The notes below the pieces were generated by a model. It was not told the DNA's origin and ran no database searches. It was given only the letters and a program-made list of their open reading frames with translations. From CAZIJH01 sp964539655 (GTDB lineage: Archaea > Aenigmatarchaeota > Aenigmatarchaeia > CG10238-14 > SCSR01), in the NCBI GenBank assembly GCA_964539655.1, contig CAZIJH010000004.1, positions 1 to 64,000 on the forward strand: a DNA stretch of 64,000 bases, written 5' to 3'. Shown piece after piece: positions 55,395 through 63,652 of this stretch (the first letter of the stretch is position 1; each line of letters starts with the position of its first letter). The position numbers and the translations under genes were made by a program.

Positions 55395-56096
55395 ATGGCC
55401 ATTAGCGAAAGGATGGATGCTCTTAATAAAAAATTGTACGTAATCACAAATAACTTGCAGGAATCCGGCAAGGAGATTTCCGCAAAAATCGAGCAAGGAT
55501 TCGAAAATCATGGAAATCTGGCGAACAAAGATAGAAAAGAGATGGACAAGTTCATTTCGAATTATCTGGATCTTTTCAGGCTTTATCAGAGGCAAATAAT
55601 GGACGAGACGTACGATCTCCGCAAATACGTAAAGGAGAGCGACAGAGAGAGGTTCACAGTCAAGGGACAGCTGATCGAGGACGAGCTTAAGGAGCTGTAC
55701 AGAATCTCGAAATCCATGAAATCCGCCGAAAAAAACAAAGAAAGCATGCTGAAATATACCAGCGAAATGGTGAAAACAATGAGAATCATTGCGGAAGAAT
55801 ACAACGCATTCAGAGAATTCTTGCCCGAAAAACACAAAGAAAAAATGATGCACTCAGAAAGAGAAAAATACAGCAAGTACTTGGACATGAAAAATTTCTT
55901 CTCGATAGCGTTGGGAACAATTCTCATCGGATCGTTGCCTCTTTTCTCGTACCTGTCGAAGACAAATTCTTCTTCCGTGACAGGTTACGTTTCGCTGGGC
56001 ACTCTCAATCCGACTTACATGATTGTTGCAACCGTGATAGGAGCTATGATTCTTGCGGCGTTCGCATTCCTGATTTTCAGGAAGAAAAGGAAATAA
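55395..56096 (+). CDS. Coiled-coil protein with two C-terminal membrane helices
   Basis: A 233-residue protein: long charged helices with heptad pattern (about residues 1-160) and two membrane segments (about 165-190 and 205-228), ending FRKKRK. No motif recognised. It is divergent from ppsA and convergent with L10e, six bases apart. The layout suggests a membrane-tethered structural or septum-related coiled coil; this is a guess. Confidence 0.6.
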   Translation: MAISERMDALNKKLYVITNNLQESGKEISAKIEQGFENHGNLANKDRKEMDKFISNYLDLFRLYQRQIMDETYDLRKYVKESDRERFTVKGQLIEDELKELYRISKSMKSAEKNKESMLKYTSEMVKTMRIIAEEYNAFREFLPEKHKEKMMHSEREKYSKYLDMKNFFSIALGTILIGSLPLFSYLSKTNSSSVTGYVSLGTLNPTYMIVATVIGAMILAAFAFLIFRKKRK

Positions 56097-56101
56097 TTTT
56101 T

Positions 56102-56620
56102 TTATTCTTCAATTACCACCCTGAGCGGGGTGGAAATCTTCAATCCGAATTTCTTGACGGCGAGCTTCGCTATCTGAAGATTCGTTTTTGAAACTTTCAT
56201 CTGGATGAGCCTTTCGCCGGAATGCAGCTGCACCGCAGTGCCGACCGGCTTTCCGAAAGCGTGGGCCATTCCCTGAGAATAACGGTCGGCTCCCGCTCCT
56301 GTCGCGATAGGCTTCTCGCGGAGGACGTGATGCGGATATTTCAAAATTTTCATGAAATAGTTTGTCGGTCCGGCCTTCGTGTCCAAGAACTTGTTCGCGA
56401 CTATTCTTGCTGCCTCGAGCGCGTTGTCGCGTATCTGAACAGACTTCACAGCAACTGCGAAAACATTGGTGTCATAAGTTCCTGTCCTGTTTCCCATTTC
56501 GAACTGGTGGGTCTTAGGGAAGGGAACACCGACTACGTAAGATTTCTTAGGAACCCTCTGGCTCTGCCTCGTGTAAGGCCTTTCCAGATTCCTGATTGTT
56601 CGTCCTGGTCTCAGCGGCAT
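56102..56620 (-). CDS. rpl10e: Ribosomal protein L10e (uL16)
   Basis: A 172-residue 50S protein. MPLRPGRTIRNLERPYTRQSQR at the start, then HHVLREKPIATGAGADRYSQGMAHAFGKPVGTAVQ with the loop reaching the peptidyl-transferase side of the tRNA path, mark archaeal/eukaryotic L10e. Length typical. Transcribed alone on the minus strand. Confidence 0.97.
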   Translation of the reverse strand: MPLRPGRTIRNLERPYTRQSQRVPKKSYVVGVPFPKTHQFEMGNRTGTYDTNVFAVAVKSVQIRDNALEAARIVANKFLDTKAGPTNYFMKILKYPHHVLREKPIATGAGADRYSQGMAHAFGKPVGTAVQLHSGERLIQMKVSKTNLQIAKLAVKKFGLKISTPLRVVIEE

Positions 56621-56717
56621 CGAATCACTTTACTTATTGTTGTAAGATTCGATTTAAATCTTTTTAAAACTTGCCCGGATTCAAATATTTATCCGAAAAG
56701 GCCGAAAAATTCCATAT

Positions 56718-57221
56718 ATGGCAAGGCCCAGCTGGGACGAATATTTCATGCAGCTCGCAAGAGCCGTTGCCGAGCGCGCGACGTGCGACCGCGGAAAAAG
56801 CGGATGCATAATTGTGAAAAACAAGAGGGTTCTCTGCACAGGATACGTCGGATCCACGCCGGGGATGCCGCACTGCGACGAGGCGGGACATCTGTTGAGG
56901 AAGGTCACTTACGAAAACGGGGAAACAAAGGAACACTGCATGAGGACGATCCATGCGGAGCAGAACGCGATATTGCAGGCCGCGAAATTCGGGATATCGA
57001 TAGATGGCGCCACAATATATTGCAAGATGACTCCGTGCAGGAACTGCGCGATGGCGATAAGCAATGCGGGCATACAGAGGGTCGTCGCCGAGAAGGATTA
57101 CCAGGCGGGCCAGGATTCAAAAGAAATTTTCAAGGTCGCGAACATAGAGCTCGCAATTCTAAATCCGGAAGTGGAAGCTTACGCGAACGTAAATCCTGTA
57201 AACGCGGCAATCAATCCTTAA
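56718..57221 (+). CDS. Deoxycytidylate (dCMP) deaminase
   Basis: A 167-residue zinc deaminase turning dCMP into dUMP for dTTP synthesis. RPSWDEYFMQLARAVAERATC is the family start; HAEQNA holds the zinc His and catalytic Glu and PCRNC the two zinc cysteines. CCDRGKSG and YVGSTPGMPHC fit dCMP deaminase rather than cytidine deaminase. Thymidylate kinase is 1.6 kb downstream. Start context AT-rich, divergent from L10e. Confidence 0.92.
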   Translation: MARPSWDEYFMQLARAVAERATCDRGKSGCIIVKNKRVLCTGYVGSTPGMPHCDEAGHLLRKVTYENGETKEHCMRTIHAEQNAILQAAKFGISIDGATIYCKMTPCRNCAMAISNAGIQRVVAEKDYQAGQDSKEIFKVANIELAILNPEVEAYANVNPVNAAINP

Positions 57222-57277
57222 ATACCACGTAGAATCAATATTTTAATTATTCAATTCAAAAACTCGGAGGTGAAAAG

Positions 57278-57442
57278 ATGGCATTAGTAGTCAAGTCTGC
57301 TGTTCGCGGTGCGTTGAAAGGAATGCGAGCAAGCGGCGATTTCTTCAAGGCTCTTGACAAGCATGTTGCCGAGGAATTATCCAGAGCAATAGCGAGAGCG
57401 AAGGGAAACGGAAGAAAGACGCTCAGACCGGAAGACTTGTAA
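57278..57442 (+). CDS. Small DUF1931-like histone-fold protein
   Basis: A 54-residue protein (too short for usual ORF limits). KSAVRGALKGMRASGDFFKALDKHVAEELSRAIARAKGNGRKTLRPEDL has a long central helix and a final short helix with the histone-fold RKTLRPEDL ending shared with archaeal DUF1931/HAP3-like proteins. A strong GGAGGTGA ribosome binding site lies four to eleven bases before the ATG, unusual here and pointing to high expression. Probably DNA-binding as a dimer; a hairpin terminator follows. Confidence 0.8.
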   Translation: MALVVKSAVRGALKGMRASGDFFKALDKHVAEELSRAIARAKGNGRKTLRPEDL

Positions 57443-57451
57443 TTAACAAAC

Positions 57452-57485
57452 TAGTGCCGAGCCAAAATCTCGGCCTAATTTTTTC
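57452..57485 (+). terminator. Hairpin terminator after the histone-fold gene
   Basis: GCCGAG and CTCGGC form a six-base stem around a short loop, followed by AATTTTTTCTT. The T run after the stem suggests termination; the convergent zincin gene ends just beyond. Confidence 0.6.
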
Positions 57486-57489
57486 TTAC

Positions 57490-58191
57490 TTACCCGATAA
57501 TTTTTATCGAGCTTCTCACAAAATCTTCAAAATTACTTTTGGAAAATTTCTTAATCTTGTTCCACATTGTTTTGTGCTGAGGATATATTTTGAATTTGTA
57601 TCTGAAGCCCGGCAATTTTAGTTTTAGCATAGGATAATTCACCGCTATTTCTGAAAGATCCCAGACAGTTCCCTTTGATTTTTCCTTCTCGTTTTTATTG
57701 TATTTTATTTTCATCCTGTCCAGCGATTCCCAAAAATGCAGATGAACAAGCTCATGTATGACGACCTCCAACGCATCAGCATGAGTGATTGAAGGAAATA
57801 CTGACACAAGATTGCCAACTTTGGCATCGTAACATCCTCCACAAATGAATGTCGAACTCAAATGGCATTTGTATGCGCGATATTTGAAATCGAATCCTGT
57901 GATATCTTTCACTTGGTTGAAAAATTTCGCACCAATCTTATTCCATTTTCTTTCCAAAATCTTGCCGTCTTTTTTGGTTTTTTGTAGTATCTTGCGCTTG
58001 TTCTGTTTGAAATATTTTATCAATTGTTTGTCGCTTTTGCCCATTGCTTCTGGATAGTATCTTCTAAGGAAAAAATCATTAAACATCTTTTCTCCGAAAA
58101 CTTCTCTGACTCTTGGAAAGAACTTTTTAATAAAATAAATGTCCTTGTCGAAATCTGTCACAAAAATTAATTTTTGGTTATCTTTTTTCAT
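57490..58191 (-). CDS. HExxH zincin-like metallopeptidase
   Basis: A 233-residue protein with VVIHELVHLHFWE near residue 142: HExxH zinc site, with a further Glu in WDLSEIAVNYP about 40 residues later as third ligand. CHLSSTFICGGCYDA holds three cysteines before it. No signal peptide, so it acts inside the cell. The gene is AT-richer than its neighbours. Substrate unknown. Confidence 0.75.
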   Translation of the reverse strand: MKKDNQKLIFVTDFDKDIYFIKKFFPRVREVFGEKMFNDFFLRRYYPEAMGKSDKQLIKYFKQNKRKILQKTKKDGKILERKWNKIGAKFFNQVKDITGFDFKYRAYKCHLSSTFICGGCYDAKVGNLVSVFPSITHADALEVVIHELVHLHFWESLDRMKIKYNKNEKEKSKGTVWDLSEIAVNYPMLKLKLPGFRYKFKIYPQHKTMWNKIKKFSKSNFEDFVRSSIKIIG

Positions 58192-58245
58192 TGCTACCTT
58201 TCTATAAATTACTACCTTTTATATTTTAAAGTCGAATTTCTCTTA

Positions 58246-58812
58246 ATGAAAGTCGTCGGTCTCACCGGGACGATCGGTTCCGGAAAGGAAGTCGTCAAGG
58301 AATTTCTGGAAAAGAATTTCAACACGGCGACTGTCACGCTTTCAAGCTTGCTTAAAGAAGAGTCTTTGATAAAAAAAGGAATTAAGATAACAAGAGATAT
58401 CAGGCAGAATCTGGGCAACGAATTGAGAAAACAATACGGTCCGGAAATTTTGGTGAAGATCGCGATAGGATTCATGCCGAGGAACAAGGACTTACTGGTT
58501 ATTGACGGGCTGAGGAATCCCGCCGAATCGGATTTCCTCAAGAAAAATTTCGGAGAAAATTACAAGTTGGTGGGAGTTGACGCGCCGAAAGAAGTCAGGT
58601 TCGACAGGACTTTGAAAAGAGGAAAGGAGTCTGATCCGAAAACTTTCGAAGAATTTTTGCAGGTAGACGAGAGGGACCAGGGAAAAGGCGAGCCGTCGTA
58701 CGGTCAGCAGGTTGGAGAATGCATGCAGATGGCCGATTTCGTTGTCGACAACAGCGGGACGATGGAAGAGCTGAAAAGAAAATTGCAGGAACTTCTGAAA
58801 GTTCTCGAGTGA
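58246..58812 (+). CDS. UPF0200-type P-loop nucleotide kinase
   Basis: A 188-residue protein from the Met at 58246. VVGLTGTIGSGKEVV is a Walker A with Glu after the Lys (common in the UPF0200 group), and LLVIDGLRNPAESDFL the following acidic strand. A LID-like RDQGKGEPSYGQQ and ADFVVDNSGTMEEL near the end match dephospho-CoA/nucleotide kinases. The substrate is not known. Thymidylate kinase follows 46 bases later, so a nucleotide-metabolism operon is likely. Confidence 0.85.
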   Translation: MKVVGLTGTIGSGKEVVKEFLEKNFNTATVTLSSLLKEESLIKKGIKITRDIRQNLGNELRKQYGPEILVKIAIGFMPRNKDLLVIDGLRNPAESDFLKKNFGENYKLVGVDAPKEVRFDRTLKRGKESDPKTFEEFLQVDERDQGKGEPSYGQQVGECMQMADFVVDNSGTMEELKRKLQELLKVLE

Positions 58813-58858
58813 AAAATACTTTTTTATAGTTTGCATCTCATCTAATAATTAGATTTTA

Positions 58859-59470
58859 ATGAAAGGCTCGCTGATTGTCATCGAGGGAATCGACGGCGCG
58901 GGCGGGGAGACCCAGACAAGGCTCCTGAAGGATTATCTCAATTCGAGAGGAAAAAATGTTCTGCCTTTGTCGTATCCCGAATATTCCGGAGGAATCGGCA
59001 GTCTCATCAACGATTTTCTGCATAAGAAATACGATTTTGACGCCGACGTGCAGTTCGCATTGTACGCGGCGGACATGGTGAAGGACAGGAAAAAGATTTC
59101 CGATTTCATTTCGGACGGAGGCGTGATAGTCGCGAACCGCTACCTGACTTCGACCTTGACGTACCAGACGATCAAGGGATTCGAGCTCGAGAAAGGTTTG
59201 AAGTTCGCGGAACTTTTCGGCCTGCCTGTTCCGAATCTTGTGATTTTTGTGGACATCGATGCCGAAACTTCCATGCGAAGAAAAATGGGCGAGAAAAATA
59301 GTCTCGACAGGCACGAGGCCGACAAGCAGCTGCTGGAAAATGTGAGAGGACGCTACCTTGAATTGGCGAGCAAAAATGTTTTTGCAAAAGAATGGAAAGT
59401 CATTGACGGCACGAAGCCGATAGACGAAGTCGCAAAAGAAATCCAGCAGATAGTTTTGAAGTTACTCTGA
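58859..59470 (+). CDS. tmk: Thymidylate kinase lacking the Walker A lysine
   Basis: A 203-residue dTMP kinase fold. IEGIDGAGGETQT takes the place of the normal GxDGSGKSTQ: Gly and Glu stand where the catalytic Lys and Ser should be, and the dTMP-binding DR[YF] is NRYLTSTLTYQ. The LID SLDRHE and KYDFDADVQFALYAADM are otherwise kept. Codons are clear, so it is not a reading error in my frame. It may still bind dTMP with altered catalysis. It overlaps the convergent gene at 59462. Confidence 0.85.
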   Translation: MKGSLIVIEGIDGAGGETQTRLLKDYLNSRGKNVLPLSYPEYSGGIGSLINDFLHKKYDFDADVQFALYAADMVKDRKKISDFISDGGVIVANRYLTSTLTYQTIKGFELEKGLKFAELFGLPVPNLVIFVDIDAETSMRRKMGEKNSLDRHEADKQLLENVRGRYLELASKNVFAKEWKVIDGTKPIDEVAKEIQQIVLKLL

Positions 59471-59818
59471 TTTCTTAGTGTTTTCTCGAAGTTTTTCCTG
59501 GAGAAGTTCTACGCATGGCTCGTCCTCGATTTTGTTGTCAGGGACTCTGAAGACTGAGAGGCTCGAGGATCCGTAATATGCCGAAGCAGCATTATACAGG
59601 CTGCGTTTACTGCTCTGCCCGCAAAGAATTCCTTTCTGATAAGCTACATATGTTCCCCTGTATCTTTCAAGTGTGCCTGTAAGAAGATCGTTGATGAAGC
59701 ACGCTGCGTTGCCTTCTGTAGAATTTGCACGATCGTCATGAGCCGCCAGCTCACCGTGACTGTAAAGAAATTCGCTGAGACTGATTATATTTAATTTATC
59801 TTTTTCTTCAACTGACAT
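59462..59818 (-). CDS. Small unknown protein, DUF5678-like
   Basis: A 118-residue protein. The strand-helix part YRGTYVAYQKGILCGQSSKRSLYNAASAYYGSSSLSVFRVPD resembles the short DUF5678-type proteins (GxYVAxxxGxxxGxxxS...VxIPD). Its 3' end overlaps thymidylate kinase by nine bases. Confidence 0.5.
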   Translation of the reverse strand: MSVEEKDKLNIISLSEFLYSHGELAAHDDRANSTEGNAACFINDLLTGTLERYRGTYVAYQKGILCGQSSKRSLYNAASAYYGSSSLSVFRVPDNKIEDEPCVELLQEKLRENTKKSE

Positions 59819-59858
59819 GAACTAGAATTAATACGCTAAACATTTAACTTTAAAGAAA

Positions 59859-61058
59859 TTACATTCCCAGGAATCTGTGCGCAAAAGAATTCTCGTGCTT
59901 CTTTTCCTTTTCCTCGTTCACTTTTACTATTTTCGCTATGCGCCTGATCTCTTCAGAAATTTTCTTCGCGGATTCCTCGTTGTTTCCCACACCGACACAA
60001 TTTCCAACTCCGACAACAACAATATTGTTTCCCTTGGTGTTCGCTATGTTTTTCTCGACCATCTTTATCACATTTGGCACGGCGTCAAGCACTTCCGTCC
60101 TCATAGGCATTATCGCTTCCTCCTGGCCCATCTTTATTGCGACCGCGTCAAGGGGAATTCCTTTCTCTGCCGAAAGATTGTCAATGTAGGCGCTGTCTAT
60201 CCCGATTCCTCCAATCGCAACTCCTATTCCTTCTGCTATGGATCCGGTCTTCTCGCCCTCAAGTTTCCCAGCTGCATCGACCGTTATAATTTTAGAAATT
60301 TTCTGTTTCTTAGAAATGTTCTCAATTACCTTTCCGATTCTTCCAAGCCTTCCACCCGGGCCTTTTGCGCGGACAATGTAAACAGTTTTTCCCTTGATTT
60401 TTTTCTTCGCGACAATCGTGTCGTCTTCGACTTCTTTCACTGGGCTCTTGCCGATCAAATACGAAGCGACTAGCGGTCCTACGGAATCACCGACCGGCCA
60501 GCCGTTTGCGAACGCCTCGGTTCCTTTGAGAAGGGCCTTCGAGAATTTTTCAATCATTGGAAGCTGCATTTGGAGCATCATTGCTATCTGCAGGTTCTTG
60601 GTTTTCTTTACAGTCTCGACGAAATGCCTGACTATCTTCGCGATCTGGTTCAGCGTCATCGCGCCAGACAGGCTCATTACCAAATTCGCCTTTTCTTCTT
60701 TCGGCATCTTAGGCGCGACCTGGTCCGCAAAATAATTCATCTTCTTGTCGTGCATGACAACCACGTTTTCAATTTTCTTCATTATTCCGAACGGGTCCGT
60801 CGTCACTGGTCCGATCAAAAAGAATTCCAGAAAATTCGAGACCGCTTCCCTTATTTCCCTGGTAGGATTCTTGCTGATTTTTCTCAGGACGATGTTTTTT
60901 CCGCTGTGCCTGAAATTCTCGAGCATGATCGCGGACCTTTCCAATACCAAGACCATCTGCGCGACCATCAGTCTTGGATAGAAAAATATGAAAAGCGAGA
61001 AAGATACGATTACCCAAATCATGTTAATGACGAAATCGTCTGAAATGCCGAATACCAA
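59859..61058 (-). CDS. DUF1512-family membrane protein
   Basis: A 399-residue protein. It starts at a TTG supported by an AGGTGA site seven to twelve bases before it. A membrane helix at about residues 14-32 precedes a long domain with KIENVVVMHDKKMNYFADQVA, EAFANGWPVGDSVGPLVAS, RAKGPGGRLGRIGKVIE and VGVGNCVGVGNNEE, matching archaeal DUF1512. Function unknown; the GPGG and DAAGKLEGE blocks suggest a nucleotide- or metal-linked domain. Divergent from the exported protein at 61140. Confidence 0.85.
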   Translation of the reverse strand: MVFGISDDFVINMIWVIVSFSLFIFFYPRLMVAQMVLVLERSAIMLENFRHSGKNIVLRKISKNPTREIREAVSNFLEFFLIGPVTTDPFGIMKKIENVVVMHDKKMNYFADQVAPKMPKEEKANLVMSLSGAMTLNQIAKIVRHFVETVKKTKNLQIAMMLQMQLPMIEKFSKALLKGTEAFANGWPVGDSVGPLVASYLIGKSPVKEVEDDTIVAKKKIKGKTVYIVRAKGPGGRLGRIGKVIENISKKQKISKIITVDAAGKLEGEKTGSIAEGIGVAIGGIGIDSAYIDNLSAEKGIPLDAVAIKMGQEEAIMPMRTEVLDAVPNVIKMVEKNIANTKGNNIVVVGVGNCVGVGNNEESAKKISEEIRRIAKIVKVNEEKEKKHENSFAHRFLGM

Positions 61059-61139
61059 ATTGTCACCTTTTTAAGAATGTATACCTAAATAATATATTAA
61101 CTTACTTATAAAGCACTGCTTAAAAAAAGATGGAATTTT

Positions 61140-61835
61140 ATGTCGAAATGGAAAATTATAGTATCCGCGGTCGTAATAGTCGCAATATTCGCTCTCGTTT
61201 TCGTTTCGCCCGCGGGAAACATCATAACAGACATGTCGAACATACAGCTCCCCAGCACGGAAAAAATATTTTCGGGGCTGTCGACTTTGATCAACCCCCT
61301 GCCTTCGGGAGCCTACTTCACATTCATCGCGAATTCCGACGAGCACGCGCTTGACGGGAGAAGCTTCGGGATAGAGAATGGCACTGTTGTTTTCTCGGGA
61401 ACTTTCGTGACCGACATCTTTGTCGGGAATACGGCATACGACGTGAGCATGGACGAGGCGACTGTCTCCGTGCAGAATTTCAACGGGAATGTTAATTTCG
61501 ATCCGTACGGGACTGCGATCGTTTCGGGAAAGGCGACCGGCGTTTCTGTTAACGACGGCGTTTCTGTGAGGCCTTCCGGCAAAGAGATGTCCGTGAAGTT
61601 CGAGATAAATCCGTCCGAATATTTCGTCGGCCCGATTGTCGAGAACAGCATGAAGATTTCGAACGTGGCGGGGGAGATAGAGCGCACCGGAGATACGAAT
61701 TCCGTGCAGAATTTCGAGGGCCAGGACATCGAGATAATACCGTTCATCGGGAACATAAAACTTTCTGACGGCGAGATCGTTTTCAGCGGAGCGGCAAAGT
61801 TGGTGAAGGGCAGCAACTTCGTCTGGACCGGCTAA
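61140..61835 (+). CDS. Membrane-anchored beta-rich exported protein
   Basis: A 231-residue protein with one N-terminal membrane helix (about residues 5-24) and a long beta-strand-rich outer domain without cysteines. NGTVVFSGTFVTDIF and LSDGEIVFSGAAKLVKG are internal near-repeats. No family known. Probably extracytoplasmic, role open. Confidence 0.65.
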   Translation: MSKWKIIVSAVVIVAIFALVFVSPAGNIITDMSNIQLPSTEKIFSGLSTLINPLPSGAYFTFIANSDEHALDGRSFGIENGTVVFSGTFVTDIFVGNTAYDVSMDEATVSVQNFNGNVNFDPYGTAIVSGKATGVSVNDGVSVRPSGKEMSVKFEINPSEYFVGPIVENSMKISNVAGEIERTGDTNSVQNFEGQDIEIIPFIGNIKLSDGEIVFSGAAKLVKGSNFVWTG

Positions 61836-61916
61836 TTCTCAAATTTTCTAAAAGCTTTTAAGCTAGAAATTTGAACAAGAAAGAAGCAAAAATCAAACAA
61901 AAGGAGTTAGGTGATT

Positions 61917-62414
61917 ATGCAAAAATTGGAGAAACAAGAGAAGGCTGAAAGAGCGGACGTCGTAGAAGACGTTCCGAAGCAGCTTAAAGAGACAAAGGTC
62001 GCGATTTTCGTCGACGGTCCGAACATGCTCAGGAAGGAGTTCATGGTGGACCTTCGCGAGCTCAGGAGAAAGGCTGAGAAGTACGGCCGTGTGGTTATTG
62101 CACGTGCGTTCGTAAACCAGTTCGCTCCGGAGAAGCTCATCGAGGCTATAATCAACGAGGGATTCCAGTCCATAATGGTTCTCGCTGTCCAGGAGGACGA
62201 CGCGAACGACGTTGACGTTTCGATGGCATGCGCCGCGTGCGAAGCGGCGATCTCGACCGACATAGAGTACATCGTGCTCGCGACAAGGGACGCTGATTTC
62301 CTGCCCGTGATACAGCTTGCGAAAGCGCACGGCAAGAAGGTCGTCATCATGGCGGCAGAGCCGGGATTCTCTAGCAGCTTGAGAAACGCAGCCGACTACG
62401 TCGAAGAATTGTAG
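61917..62414 (+). CDS. NYN-domain protein, TIGR00288/LabA-like
   Basis: A 165-residue protein from the ATG at 61917; a GTG two codons earlier is possible, and AGGAG/AGGTGA sites precede. VAIFVDGPNMLRKE, NDVDVSMACAACEA and LATRDADFLPVIQLAKAHGK carry the acidic residues of the NYN (PIN-like) nuclease fold. The family is widespread in archaea; RNA cleavage is inferred. Codon use is GC-richer than the flanks, suggesting high expression. Confidence 0.9.
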   Translation: MQKLEKQEKAERADVVEDVPKQLKETKVAIFVDGPNMLRKEFMVDLRELRRKAEKYGRVVIARAFVNQFAPEKLIEAIINEGFQSIMVLAVQEDDANDVDVSMACAACEAAISTDIEYIVLATRDADFLPVIQLAKAHGKKVVIMAAEPGFSSSLRNAADYVEEL

Positions 62415-62449
62415 GAAAAATTTGAAATTTTTTTATTTCATTTTATTTC

Positions 62450-62674
62450 TTATCGGGACTTGATTACCCAAAATCCTGCCCTATTTTTGACGCCGTGATA
62501 TTCCATTGCGTCAATTAATTTTGCTAGTTCGACAGTCCTGTGCTTCGGAACATTTTTCTCGGGATCGACCAATTGGACGAGTGCGTGCTCACTGGTTTGC
62601 ATGCTTTCTATTACTGAAACATGCCCCCAATTGCCTTCTCCGTACAACCTTCCGTAATTAAAACAGGCGAGCAC
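62450..62674 (-). pseudogene. Truncated C39-like peptidase remnant
   Basis: A 74-residue frame with a GTG start. CFNYGRLYGEGNWGHVSVIESM, VQLVDPEKNV and GVKNRAGFWVI look like the histidine half of a papain-like/C39 peptidase domain (His and Asp strands), but the catalytic cysteine half is absent and the frame is closed by a stop ten codons upstream. So it seems the 3' remnant of a longer gene, or a stand-alone short domain. Confidence 0.4.
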
Positions 62675-62814
62675 GTCGTTGTTGTTTTTGATGTTGAAAG
62701 ATATTCATTTAAAGTTAGAATTACGAAAATTACATAAGTTTCATGTTAATCCACGGCGCAAATAGTGAGTAGACATGTAATTATGGTGATTTTATCAAAG
62801 AGAGAAATATACTT

Positions 62815-63255
62815 GTGCTTTACGGTTTTCATCCAAATGAAGATTATTCATGTGAAGTGGCGCTTGAGTTATTCAAGCTGAATCTTGATGATGTGATCGT
62901 TAGTAGGTCTCCACCTCCACCACGAGATTTTAGAGAAATTATGAAGAAGCATGATGCAAGCTGGTCATTCGATCTTCATTCTGAACGCAACCCCACTTTA
63001 CCAGAGGAGTCAGTTTTACGCTCTTCAAACCTAGGATATATAACATGGGGATGGAATCGCGATTATTATGGAATCTTTAGAGAATTCTTCAGCAAATACT
63101 ATGAGGGTAACGAGGTCCTAGATTATGGGCCTCGCGATCATAGGAAAGGAGCGGCGGGCTCATTAGGTTTGGCCCTTCTATGGTATCGCCCTCTAAATCA
63201 GAGTGTTAATCTCCTCAAGGGGCTTTCTCAATACCTCAAGACTTGTTCTGCGTAA
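62815..63255 (+). CDS. Unknown protein with DLHSE motif, possible amidohydrolase
   Basis: A 146-residue protein; a GTG is taken as start, although the frame stays open about 14 codons upstream without a start. YGFHPNEDYSC and SWSFDLHSERNP resemble the metal-binding blocks of succinylglutamate desuccinylase/aspartoacylase or N-formylglutamate amidohydrolase-type enzymes (HxxE and DLH). The protein is shorter than those families, so it may be reduced. Substrate unknown. Confidence 0.5.
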   Translation: MLYGFHPNEDYSCEVALELFKLNLDDVIVSRSPPPPRDFREIMKKHDASWSFDLHSERNPTLPEESVLRSSNLGYITWGWNRDYYGIFREFFSKYYEGNEVLDYGPRDHRKGAAGSLGLALLWYRPLNQSVNLLKGLSQYLKTCSA

Positions 63256-63322
63256 ATTATTTTCGGTGCATCGAAAGTTTAAATCCATATGCCACCAAAT
63301 ATTGTTAGCAAGTTGGTTTTTA

Positions 63323-63652
63323 ATGGGATTGTTAGACGGCTTATTTGGAAAGAAAAACGATAACGAAGAGCCTACAGAGTTGCAGGCCGAGGAAGAGACG
63401 ACCGAGAAAGTGAGCGTCCGCGTCGAGAACCTTGGCGGGCTGAACGACGTGGAAAGGATGATGAAATTTTTGCGCGACGGCAACATTCTTTTCCTGAAGA
63501 CGCGCGAGCTGCAGAGGAGGGATATAGGGCAGTTCCAGACGGCGGTCCAGAAATTGAAGCGCGTCTGCGGACAGTACGGATGGGACATAGCCGGAACGGA
63601 AGAAGGGTACCTTGTCGTCACTCCCAGGTTCGCACAGATTCTCAGAGAGTAA
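63323..63652 (+). CDS. sepF: Cell-division protein SepF
   Basis: A 109-residue protein from the ATG at 63323. The start MGLLDGLFGKK is the membrane-binding amphipathic helix of SepF; after an acidic linker the globular domain reads VRVENLGGLNDVERMMKFLRDGNILFLKTREL and IAGTEEGYLVVTPRFAQIL. SepF anchors the FtsZ ring to the membrane in many archaea. FtsZ itself is outside the window. Confidence 0.85.
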   Translation: MGLLDGLFGKKNDNEEPTELQAEEETTEKVSVRVENLGGLNDVERMMKFLRDGNILFLKTRELQRRDIGQFQTAVQKLKRVCGQYGWDIAGTEEGYLVVTPRFAQILRE

